Below, in pieces: positions 1 through 11,700 of a DNA stretch of 64,000 nt (position 1 is the first letter of the stretch; the number at the start of each line of letters is the position of its first letter). The DNA is taken from the NCBI GenBank assembly GCA_022414725.1, contig CM039467.1, positions 10,072,924-10,136,923 of the forward strand. Reading direction: 5' to 3'. The translations under genes and the position numbers were made by a program. Below the pieces are notes generated by a model that did not search any database, was not told where the DNA came from, and saw nothing but the letters and a program-made list of their open reading frames with translations. The DNA is from Microglena sp. YARC (Eukaryota > Chlorophyta > Chlorophyceae > Chlamydomonadales > Chlamydomonadaceae).

Positions 1-27
1 AACAACATGATCAGCAAAAACAAGCAC

Positions 28-82
28 CACCACCACTTACACTTCCACCACCACCACCAACATCACCACCACCGACACCACC

Positions 83-135
<53 letters not shown>

Positions 136-147
136 AAAAACAGCATG
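28..147 (+). repeat. CAC/CAA and AAC triplet repeats
   Basis: CAC/CAA-rich triplets followed by a pure AAC run of about 55 nt. The open frame through it (His/Asn-rich) is a by-product of triplet structure. Confidence 0.9.
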
Positions 148-366
148 ATCAGCAACAACAGTAACTTGTTGAGTATAATTAGCCTTGCAAGTGCTTTGGA
201 ACGTTGTCTTCCATGATTAAACCTGGGCGTGGTTACAAAGTAGCATCCAAGGCAATAATGTGATCATTGTTGGAGCATCAGGCCAGGTATGGTCCTTTTA
301 GTAGTGAGTATCGGTCTCCATGTCAACTACTTCAGACCTTGCAAGTGCTATGGAACGCTTTCTTCT

Positions 367-515
367 ATTGTGTGTGTGTGTGGTGCTGGTGGTGGTATGT
401 TTGTGTGGTGGTGCTGGTGCTGGTGTGTGTGTGTGGTGCTGGTGCGGGTATGTTTGTGTGGTGGTGCTGGTGCTGGTGCTGGTGTGTGTGTGTGTGTCTG
501 TGTAGTGCTGGTGGT
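367..515 (+). repeat. GT and GGTGCTGGT repeat
   Basis: TG dinucleotides mixed with GGTGCTGGT units, open in several frames. The stretch 148-366 shows no recognisable feature. Confidence 0.8.
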
Positions 516-523
516 GGCGTTTC

Positions 524-2560
524 GCATCCTCCTGGTTGTATGCAAACTTATACATCGCACACTTTTTTCTGCTTTCCGTCTTTTTAAGGCGTTTCGCATC
601 CTCTTGGTTGTATTCAAACTTATACAGCGCACCCTTTTTTCTGCTTTCCGCTTTTTTAAGGCGTTTCGCATCCTCCTGGTTGTATGCAAACTTAAACATC
701 GCACACTTTATTCTGCTTTCCGCCTTTTATGGCGTTTCGCATCCTCCTGGTTGTATGCAAACTTATACATCGCACACTCCTTCCTGCTTTTCCGACTTTC
801 TTTATGGCGTTTCACATCCTCCTGGTTGTATGCAAACTTATACAGCGCACACTTTTTTCTGCTTTCCGCCTTTTTATGGCGTTTCGCATCCTCCTGGTTG
901 CATTCACATACAAACACTTATGCACCTCACACTCCTCCCTGTTTTTTCAGACTTTTTATAGTGTTTCACATCCTCCTGGTTGTGTACAAACACTCATTGT
1001 ACATCACACACTTATTGTACATCACACACTTCTTCCTGCTTGACTGCACCCCACATGCAAGCTCAATGTTCGAACTTCGTCAGTCGACGTCCTCCTTAAG
1101 GATGGACATGCTGCTGCTAATGAATCACAAATTCCTGCCTTTTCCAACTTTTTATGGCGTTTCGCATCCTCCTGGTGGTACACACACATGTACCTCAAAC
1201 CTTCTTTCCTGCGTGGCTGCAGCCCACATACAAGCTGACTACACGAACCTCTTCAGTCAGCGTCTTCCTTAAGGGAGGACATGCTTAAATATCACACACA
1301 CCTCCCTGCTTTTCCAACTTGTTATTGCGTTTCGCATCTTCCTGCCTGGCTGCAGCCCACATACAAGCTGACTGTTCTGACCTCGTCAGTGGACGTCCTC
1401 CTTACGAGAGGTGTATACAAACGCTTATACATCACACACTCCTTCCTTATTGGCTGCAGCCCACCTACCAGCTGACTGTTCGAACCTTGTCAGTCGACCG
1501 CTTCCTTAAGAGACTTGTATACAAACACTTACACCACACACCACACTCCGTCCTGCTTAACTGCAGCCCACACACAAGCTGGCTGTTCAAACCTCGTCAG
1601 TTCGAACCTCATCCTCGAGGGACTTGTATACACACGTCTACTGCTTAAGGGACTTGTGCACGAACACTTACACCACCCACCACAATCCGTCCTGCTTAAG
1701 GGACTTGTGCACAAACACTTACACCACCCACCACACTCCGTCCTGCTTAAGGGACTTGTGCACAAACACTTACACCACCCACCACACTCCGTCCTGCTTA
1801 AGGGACTTGTGCACAAACACTGACACCACCCACCACACTCCGTCCTGCTTAAGGGACTTGTGCACAAACACTGACACCACCCACCACACTCCGTCCTGCT
1901 TAAGGGACTTGTGCACAAACACTGACACCACCCACCACACTCCGTCCTGCTTAACTGCATCCCACATACAAGCTGGCTGTTTGAACCTCGTCAGTCAACG
2001 TCCTTCTGAAGGGAGGACACACTTATACCTCACACACTCCTTCCTATTTTTTCCGACTTGTTATAGCGTTTTGCATCCTCCTGGTCCTATGCAAACAGCA
2101 ATACAAACATTTGTACTTTGTATGGCCTTTCGTATCCTCCTTGTTGTCTACAAACACGTACACACCTCACTCCTCCCTGCTTTCTGACTTTTTATGGCGT
2201 TTCACATCTTCCTGCCTGGCTGCAGCCCACATACAAGCTGACTGTTCTGACCTCGTCAGTCGACGTGCTCCTTAAGGGAGGTCATGCTGGTGCTAGTGAA
2301 TCACAAATTCCTGCCTTTTCCAACTGTTTATGACGTTTCGTATCCTCCTGGTGGTACACACACGTATACCTCACACCTTCTTTCCTACTTGGCTGCAGCC
2401 CACATACAAGCTGACTACTCGGACCTCGTCAGTGGACGTCCTCCTTACGAGAGGTCATGCTTAAACATCACACACTCCTTCCTGCCTTTTCCGACTTTTA
2501 TGACGTTTCACATCCTCCCGGTTGTGTACACATACACACACATATACCTCACACCTTCTT
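524..2560 (+). repeat. Array of about 70-bp units plus exon 1 5'-edge copies
   Basis: Units start GGCGTTTCGCATCCTCCTGG and end in a pyrimidine tract. From about 1,030 they alternate with copies of the exon 1 start (GGCTGCAGCCCACATACAAG). Many units carry ATG before GCGTTTCGC, giving MAFRILLVV, which could be the remnant 3' edge of an upstream first exon; that is inference. Confidence 0.75.
1642..1955 (+). repeat. 51-bp tandem repeat, about six copies
   Basis: CCTGCTTAAGGGACTTGTGC recurs at 1691, 1742, 1793, 1844 and 1895, a 51-bp period. Because 51 is a multiple of three, both strands stay open (Cys-rich 143-aa frame on the minus strand); I do not regard these as genes. Confidence 0.9.
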
Positions 2561-2576
2561 TCCTTCTTGGCTGCAG

Positions 2577-2744
2577 CCCACGTACAAGCTGACTGTTCGA
2601 ACCTCGTCAGTCGACGTCCTTCTTAAGGGAGGTCATGCTACTGCTCGTGAATCCAGCACCCAACAGACAGAGGACGGAGGCTACAACGAAACAGCCCTCC
2701 TGCGTGAGGTCTACAACAGCTGCTGTGCCTTGTTTGATAATGAG
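2577..2744 (+). CDS. Exon 1 (phase 0-0): N-terminal region before the LRR cap
   Basis: 56 codons. The acceptor is a pyrimidine-rich stretch ending GGCTGCAG and the donor is GTGAGT at 2745. It contains the YNETALL segment (an N-glycosylation sequon) and a CC pair, resembling the ALLxxxxxxxC start of plant LRR N-caps. Partial copies of its 5' edge recur upstream (about 1,219 to 2,391) and copies of its 3' edge recur downstream (about 2,885 to 3,830). Confidence 0.6.
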
Positions 2745-5700
2745 GTGAGTTTCTGGTGCAGGGGCGGGAGCGGGGCCCCCAAGGTCACCCCGTTGTCTGT
2801 TTGTCTGTTAGTTTGTTTGTGCGACCTGACTAGACATGACTAGGACACTGACCCATTGCTCTTGTCCTAAAAATTCTAAAAATAAGACTACAATGAAACC
2901 ACCCTCCTGCGTGAGATCTTCGACATTGATGCTGTTGTGCATTGTTTGATAACGAGGCGAGGAAAGTATAAATGTTGCAGTGGGACTGGCCCATTGCCCT
3001 TGTCCTAAGAATGCTAAAAATGAGTCTACAATGAAACAGCCCTTCTGCGAGAGATCTCCAATAGCTGCTGTGCATTGTTTGATAACGAGGCGAGGAAAGT
3101 ATAAATGTTGTAGTTGGTCTCGAGCCGCAGAAATAAGGGTCACCCCATTGTCCGTTTGTCTGTTAGTTTGTTTGTGCGACCAGCCTAGACCTGACTAGGT
3201 CACTGATCCTTTGCCCTTGTCCTAAGAACAAGACTGTAATGAAAGCGCCCTCCTGCTGCTGTGCATTGTTCAATAACGAGGTGAGGAGAGTGTAGACAGT
3301 TTGAAGACATGATTAGGTCACTGACCCATTGCCCTTGTCCTAAGAACAGGACTGTAATGAAAGCGCCCTCCTGCTGCTGTGCATTGTTCAATAACGAGGT
3401 GAGGAGAGTGTAGACAGTTTGAAGACATGATTAGGTCACTGACCCATTGCCCTTGTCCTAAGAACAAGACTGTAATGAAAGCGCCCTCCTGCTGCTGTGC
3501 ATTGTTCAATAACGAGGTGAGGAGAGTGTAGACAGTTTGAAGACATGATTAGGTCACTGACCCATTGCCCTTGTCCTAAGAATGCTAAGAACAAGGCGAC
3601 ACTGACCCCCCCTCGTGCGTGAGGTCAACAGCAGCTGTTGTGCCGTGCTCGATAACAAGGCGAGTTTTTTATTGTTGTTGTGGGAGATGAAGTTGCGATA
3701 TCAAGGTGTGAGAACTTGTCTAGGTCACTGACCCATTGCCCTTGTCCTAAGAATGAGGCAACACTGAAACCCCCCTCCTGCATGAGGTCTACAGCAGCTG
3801 TTGTACCGTGCTCGATCACGATATGAGTTTTTTGTTGTTGTTGTTGTAGTGGGACTTTGTTTTTTTGTTATAGTGGGACTTTTGTGTTGTTGTAGTGGGA
3901 CTCTAGTTTTTGTAGTTGCGATATTGAGTTAAGGAGTAGTATAACATTAATACATTGCATTCACTCCTAAGTGATGGACAGGTGTGTGTGTGTGTGTGTG
4001 TGTGGTGGTGGTGGTGGTGATGGGGGGGGGGGGGGGCAGGAAGACAGATTTTGGAACCGCATGTTCAAACGGTGTCCGATTCGATTTTCAATCGATTTTG
4101 AATCCCTCCGATTCTGCTGGGGGTTGGAATTGTGAAAATTTCAAACAAAAGGCGTGGGAACATATAGTTGGGATAAAGGTAATGATAACGCCTGGTGGGG
4201 CGTGGTGTTAAGGGAGCCCATCGTACGCGCGTAGGGAGCGGTATTCTACCTTAACTGGACAAGCTACCATCGCGGTTGACAACAACCTGCAACGCCAAGA
4301 GCGACCAAAGGGGGAATCGACCCCCCCACTCTTCATCCTCAAAGTGATTTGGTCTACCACAAGAAAGAGGCAGGGGAAATTTAGTTGGGAAAAGTGTGTA
4401 CCCTCCCCTTGGTGAAGAATGCACATACATGGGTGTGTACAGTTTGAAGACATGACTAGGTCACTGACCCATTGCACTACCTAACGTGTGATTATATTCT
4501 TGCAAGAGAGCCATTCCTGTGTAACCTCCATTCAAGCTTTTTGTAACCACCACCACCACTAACCACCACCACCACCAACACCAACACTACCAACACCACC
4601 AACACCACCAACACCAACATCAACACCAACACCAACACCACTACCTACCATATGCAGGGAGGAGAGGCACGCCAAATGCTACATCGTGCGTTGGTACCAC
4701 CACTAACCACCAACACCAACACCAAACACCAACACCAACACCAACACCACCAACACCAACACCAACACCAACACCAACACCAACACCAACACCAACACCA
4801 ACACCAACACCAACACCTACCATATCCAGGGAGGAGAGGCATGCCAAATGCTACATCGTGCCTTGGACCCTGCCTCTGGCTGGCAAGATGACATTTGCCA
4901 GCAACCACCTAATCAGGTAAGCTAGACTGGATTGGTGTCATGCTCTATCTGCCCCTACGCTGCTCACCGTCTGCTGGCGATTGGTGCTGGTCTGCGGAGT
5001 GAGTGTGGGAAGATCACATTTGCTAGCAACCTCGTAATCAGGTAAGCTAGACTGGATTGGTGTCATGCTCTATCTGCCCCTAGGCTGCTCACCGTCGAGT
5101 CTTGACTTGATTGGTTGATTGGTTGATTGGTTGGTTGGTTAACTTGATTGGTCTTTCTCTTGATTGGTCTTCTTTTGATTGGTCTTCCTCTTGTTGGTCT
5201 GTGTCTTGGTTGGTCTTCCTCTTGTTGGTCTTTCTCTTGTTGGTCTTCCTCTTGATTGGTCTGTCTCTTGTTGGTCTTCCTCTTCTTTGGTCTTCCTCTT
5301 GAAGGTCTTTCTCTCGTTGGTCTTTCTCTTGATTGGTCTTTCTCTTGAAGGTCTTTCTCTTCTTTGGTCTTCCTCTTGAAGGTCTTTCTCTTGTTGGTCT
5401 TTCTCTTGATTGGTCTTTCTCTTGAAGGTCTTTCTCTTCTTTGGTCTTCCTCTTGAAGGTCTTTCTCTTGTTGGTCTTTCTCTTGTTGGTCTTTCTCTTG
5501 AAGGTCTTTCTCTTCTTTGGTCTTCCTCTTGAAGGTCTTTCTCTTGTTGGTCTTTCTCTTGATTGGTCTTTCTCTTGAAGGTCTTTCTCTTATTTGGTCT
5601 TCCTCTTGAAGGTCTTTCTCTTGTTGGTCTTTTCTTGATCGGTCTTTCTCTTGAAGGTCTTTCTCTTATTTGGTCTTCCTCTTGAAGGTCTTTCTCTTGT

Positions 5701-8700
5701 TGGTCTTTCTCATGATTAATCTTTCTCTTGAAGGTCTTTCTCTTGCAGCGATAGGTGTTGGTTGGCGGAGCGAGTGTAAAAATTATTGGTCTATCTCGTT
5801 TTGACCTTTATCTTATTTACCTATCTCTTTATTACCTCTGTGTTTTTGACTTTGTGCAGTGCAACCATGCCGGGTATCTGAAGCGATTGGTGTTAGTTTG
5901 ACCACCAGCACCATCTACGACTCCACAACCACCGCTAACCACCTCCACCACCACCACTAACCACCACCACCACCGCCACAACCACTAACTAGTGCGACCA
6001 TGATGGATACTCGCGGCGATTGGTGTTGGTCGTTCTCGTTTGACCTCTGTCCGTTTGACTTTGTGCAGTGTGACCATGAAGGGTACTTGCGGCGATTAGT
6101 GCTGGTCGGCGGAGTGAGTGGAAACTTCATCTGCCTCAAGTTTCCTAAGGAGTTTGGCCAGTGAGTCTGTCTATGTGACCACAACTAGCTCTAACACTAA
6201 CTGTAGCATTTACACTACCTCTAGAACTAGCACTGGCACAAGTTTCTGGCACTGGCACTGGCACAAGTTTCAACCATGATTTCCCGGCCTGGATGTTTGA
6301 TCAAATTTCACATTGATTTAGGCAGCAGATGCGCAGCATACAACTCCCTCCTTCCCCCCCTCTCTCCCTCCCTCCCTCCCTCCCTCCCTCCCTCTCTCCC
6401 TCTCTCCCTCCCTCCCTCCCTAACTCCCTCCCTAACTCCCTAACTCCCTAACTCCCTCCCTCCCTAACTCCCTAACTCCCTCCCTCCCTCCCTCCCTCCC
6501 TCCCTCCCTCCCACCCTCCCTCCCTCCCTCTTTCCCTCCCTCCCTCCTTCCCTCCCTCCCTCTCTCCCTCCCTCCCTCCCTCCCTTCCTCCCAGATATCT
6601 CATGCCTCCCTCCCTCCCTCCTCCCTCCCTCCCTCCTTCCCTCCCTCCCTCTCTCCCTCCCTCCCTCCCTCCTTCCCTCCCTCCCTTCTTCCCTCCCTCC
6701 CTCTCTCCCTCCCTCCCTCCCTCCCTTCCTCCCAGATATCTCATACCTCCCTCCCTCCCTCCCTCCCTCCCTCCCTCCCTCCCCCTTTCCTCCCTCCCTC
6801 CCTCCCTCCCTCTCCCCCTCCCTCCCTCCCTCCCTCCTCCCACCCTCCCTCCCTCCCTCCCAGATATCTCATACCTCCCTCCCTCCCCTCCTTCCCTCCC
6901 TCCCTCCCTTCCTCCCAGATATCTCATACCTCCCTCCCTCCCTCTCTCCCTCCCTCCCTCCCTTCCTCCCAGATATCTCATACCTCCCTCCCTCCCTCTC
7001 TCCCTCCCTCCCTCCCTTCCTCCCAGATATCTCATACCTACCTCCCTCTCTCCCTCCCTCCCTCCCTCCCTCCTCCCTCCCTCCCTTCCCTCCCTCCTCC
7101 CTCCCTCCCTCCCTCCCTCCCTCCCTCCCTCCTCCCTCCCTCCCTCCCTCCCTCCCTCCCTCCCTCCCTCCTTCCCTCCCTCCCTCCTTCCCTCCCTCCC
7201 TCCCTCCCTCCCTCCTCCCTCCCTCCCTCCTTCCCTCCCTCCCTTCTTCCCTCCCTCCCTCCCTCCCTCCCTCCCTCCCTCCCTCCCTCCCTCCCTCCCT
7301 CCCTCCCTTCCTCCCAGATATCTCATACCTCCCTCCCACAATCCAATGCAATGACTCATGCACAAGTACACAAGTACACAAAAGTACACACACGCCCTCC
7401 CCCCCTCCCCCCCCCCCTCCTCCTCCCCCCCCAATCTTCAATGCCATGACACATGCACAAGTACACACAAGTACACACATGTACACACATGTACACACAA
7501 GTACACACAAGTACTCACAAGTACACTCATGTACACACAAGTACACACAAGTACACACAAGTACACACATGTACACAGAAACATGGTACACGCCTCCCTC
7601 CCACTCGTCAATGCAATGGCACGTGCACATGTACACATGCGAACACACATGTACATACAAGTATACACAAGTGCAGACAAGTATGTACAAGTATACAAAA
7701 GTGCAAACAAGTGCATACAAGAACATGCACATATACAAAAGTAGACACAAGTACACACAAACACGGTACAAACAAGTATCTACAAGAACATATCCCCGTT
7801 CGGAATTGGATGGCTCTATCGTAGAAGCAGGTGCGGGGTCTTATCAGGTTGCTGGTTCGAACCCCATCGAGGTAACCTGGGCCCATACCGGAGGGTCGTC
7901 GACCGGCATAGTAACTGGACTCTAGGTGTAAGCCCGTCCATCGCATGCTTACGAGCCGGGTCCCTTAACCCTACGTCCTTAGAAGTATCATTGTGACCTA
8001 TCTTGGAAGTTATGACTTTTTTTTACAGGAACATGCACATATACAAAAGTAGACACAAGTACACACAACACACAGTACACAAGTACACAAGTACACACAT
8101 ACACAAGTACGAACATACACAAGTACAAACAAGCTTGGTACACACACATACACAAGTACAAGCAGGCATGAGATACACACATACACAAGTACACACATAT
8201 GCAAGTACGCACAAGCACATTCACAAATACACACATACACAAGTACACACATATGCAAGTACGCACACACACATTCACAAGTACACACGCACACCCCATC
8301 TTCAATGTAATGGAACATGCACAAGGACACACACGTGCACAAGCACACACAAGTACGATATAGACCTCCCTTGCCATGCTATGACAACTCTTTGGCACAA
8401 GTACACAAGCACATTCACAAGTACACACGCCCACCCCATCTTCAATGTAATAGAACATGCACAAGGACACACACGTGCACAAGCACACACAAGTACGGTA
8501 CAGACCTCCCTTGACATGCTCTGACAACTCTTTGGCACAAGTACACACACATTCACAAGTACACACTCACACACCCTCTTCAATGTAATGGAACATGCAC
8601 AAGGACACGCACGTGCACAAGCACACACAAGTACGGTGCAGACCTCCCTTGCCATGCTATAACAACTCTTTGACCTGCATCCGTGTTTCAATGTGATGGC

Positions 8701-11700
8701 ACGTGCACAAGGACACAGAAGCACACGCACACAAGTACGGTACACACACAAGCACACGCACACAAGTACAGTACAGACCTCCCTTGACATGCTCTGACAA
8801 CTCTTTGGCCTGCATCCGTATTTCAATGTAATAGAACATGCACAAGGACACACAAGCACACGCACACAAGTACAGTACAGACCTCCCTTGCCATGCTATG
8901 ACAACTCTTTGGCCTGCATCTGGTTTCAATGTGATGGCACGTGCACAAGGACACAGAAGCACACACACACAAGTACGGTACACGCACATGCACACGTACG
9001 GTACAGACCTACCATTGACCTGCTATGACAAATCTTTGACCTGGATCCGTGTTTCAATGTAATGGCACGTGCACAAGGACACACAAGCACACGCACACAA
9101 GTACGGTACACGCACATGCACACGTACGGTACAGACCTACCATTGACATGCTCTGACACATCTTTGGCCTGCATCCTTGTTGCAGATTTAAACGCTTGGA
9201 AGTTCTTGATTTGAGCAATAATTTCATGATTGGTGAGTTACTTGAAGTATCAAGCTGCATGTCTAGCTACATTACAGCTACATACTCAGCTACATATCCA
9301 GCAGAGGTAATTAACTTGATATGTGCGATTACTTCATGATTGGTGAGTAACATTAAGTATCAAGCTGTATGTCTAGCTACATTACAGCTACATATTCAGC
9401 TACATATCCAGCAGAGGTAAGTAACTTGATTTGAGCAACAACATCATGATTGGTAAGTAACTAGAAGTATCAAGCTACATGTCTAGCTACATTAGAGCTA
9501 CATATTCAGCTACATATCCAGCAGAGGTAAGTAACTTGATTTGAGCAACAACGTCATGATCGGTGAGTTACTTGAAGTATCAAGCCATATATATAGCTAC
9601 ATTAACAGCTACATATTCAGCTACATTATTTGAGCAACAACTTCATGATCGGTGAGTTACATGAAGTATCAAGCCATATATCTAGCTACATTAACAGATA
9701 CATATTCAGCTACATTATTTGAGCAACAACTTCATGATCGGTGAGTTACATGAAGTATCAAGCTACATGTCTACCTACATTTTCAGCTATATATTCAGCT
9801 ACAGATCCAGCTACATAATTTGAGCAACAATTTTATGATCGTTGAGTAACATGAAGTATCAAGCTACACATATAGCTACAGATCCAGCTACATATTCAGC
9901 TACAGATCCAGCTACATCATTCATTTATATTGCAGTTATTTATTATATATTTATACCTAGGAGAGGAGCTCCTGGAGACTAATGCAGCTGCACCTGCAAT
10001 TCATACACAATATTTATTACTTCATTCACTACAATATTTATTACTTATTACTTCATTCACACACAATTTTCATTCATACTTCATTCATACACACTATGTA
10101 TTACTTATTACTTAATTCACTACAATATTTATTAACTCTGACTCTGGCTAACACCCCAATTAATTGGTTTGCACACAATATCCTGCTCAAGTTAAACCTT
10201 GAGACATGCAGGTCATGGTACTTCCAAGCGCGCGCTGGCGCGCTGCCTTTTTGAGCCCCATTGCGCGTTTCGCGCAGTTTTTTGCACCCCCCTGTGGGCG
10301 CAGCAAGCAATTTATGCGCTTTTTGCACTGCAAAGCGCAGTTTATATTTGATTTGATCATTGTTTGAAGTGCACTTAAGCGCTGGCCAGTTTGGTTTACG
10401 GAAGCACCCTAATGCAGGTGGGCTGGAGGGTGTTTCCGACTCCATGGTTAACCCGAATGGCAGGCAGCTGCCGTTTCCTTTTTATTTATAGTGGGCTGAA
10501 CCTTGTGGCACAACAGCTGAACCTGGTGACACAACAGCTGAACCTTGTGGCACAACAGCTGAACCTGGTGACACAACAGCTGAACCTGGTGACACAACAG
10601 CTGAACCTTGTGGCACAACAGCTGAACCTTGTGGCACGACAGCTGAATCTTGTGGTACAACAGCTGAACCTTGTGGCACAACAGCTGAACCTTGTGGCAC
10701 AACAGCTGAACCTGGTGACACAACAGCTAAACCTGGTGACACAACAGCTGAAACTTGTGGCACAACAGCTGAACCTTGTGGCACAACAGCTGAACCTTGT
10801 GGCACAACAGCTGAACCTTGTGGCACAACAGCTGGACCTTGTGGCACAATTTCAATTTCAATTTCATGCCCAAGCTGAACCTTGTGGCACAACAGCTGAA
10901 CCTTGCGGCACAACAGCTGAACCTTGTGGCACAACAGCTGAACCTGGTGACACAACAGCTAAACCTGGTGACACAACAGCTGAACCTTGTGGCACAACAG
11001 CTGAACCTTGTGGCACAACAGCTGAACCTTGTGGCACAACAGCTGAACCTTGTGGCACAACAGCTGGACCTTGTGGCACAATTTCAATTTCAATTTCATG
11101 CCCAAGCTGAACCTTGTGGCACAACAGCTGAACCTTGCGGCACAACAGCTGAACCTTGTGGCACAACAGCTGGACCTTGTGGCACAATTTCAATTTCAAT
11201 TTCATGCCCAAGCTGAACCTTGTGGCACAACAGCTGAACCTTGTAGCACAACAGCTGAACCTTGCGGCACAACAGCTGAACCTTGTGGCACAACAGCTGG
11301 ACCTTGTGGCACAACAGCTGAACCTTGTGGCACAATTTCAATTTCAATTTCATGCCCAAGCTGAACCCACAACAGCTGAACCTTGTGGCACAACAGCTGA
11401 ACCTTGCGGCACAACAGCTGAACCTTGTGGCACAACAGCTGGACCTTGTGGCACAACAGCTGAACCTTGTGGCACAATTTCAATTTCAATTTCATGCCCA
11501 AGCTGAACCTTGTGGCACAACAGCTGAACCTTGTGGCACAACAGCTGGACCTTGTGGCACAACAGCTGAACCTTGTGGCACAATTTCAATTTCAATTTCA
11601 TGCCCAAGCTGAACCTTGTGGCACAACAGCTGAACCTTGCGGCACAACAGCTGAACCTTGTGGCACAATAGCTGGACCTTGTGGCACAACAGCTGAACCT

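Noticed and set aside
1529..1960. 143-codon Cys/Trp-rich minus-strand ORF resembling a small secreted protein
   Set aside because: Exact 17-codon repeats of the 51-bp satellite; no start context or unique sequence.
6472..7434. 320-codon Gly/Arg/Glu ORF (minus) and 250-codon Pro/Ser/Leu ORF (plus)
   Set aside because: Both are translations of the CCCT/AGGG tract.
7801..7875. tRNA gene
   Set aside because: A and B boxes are present but no acceptor stem or anticodon arm can be paired; best read as a SINE head.
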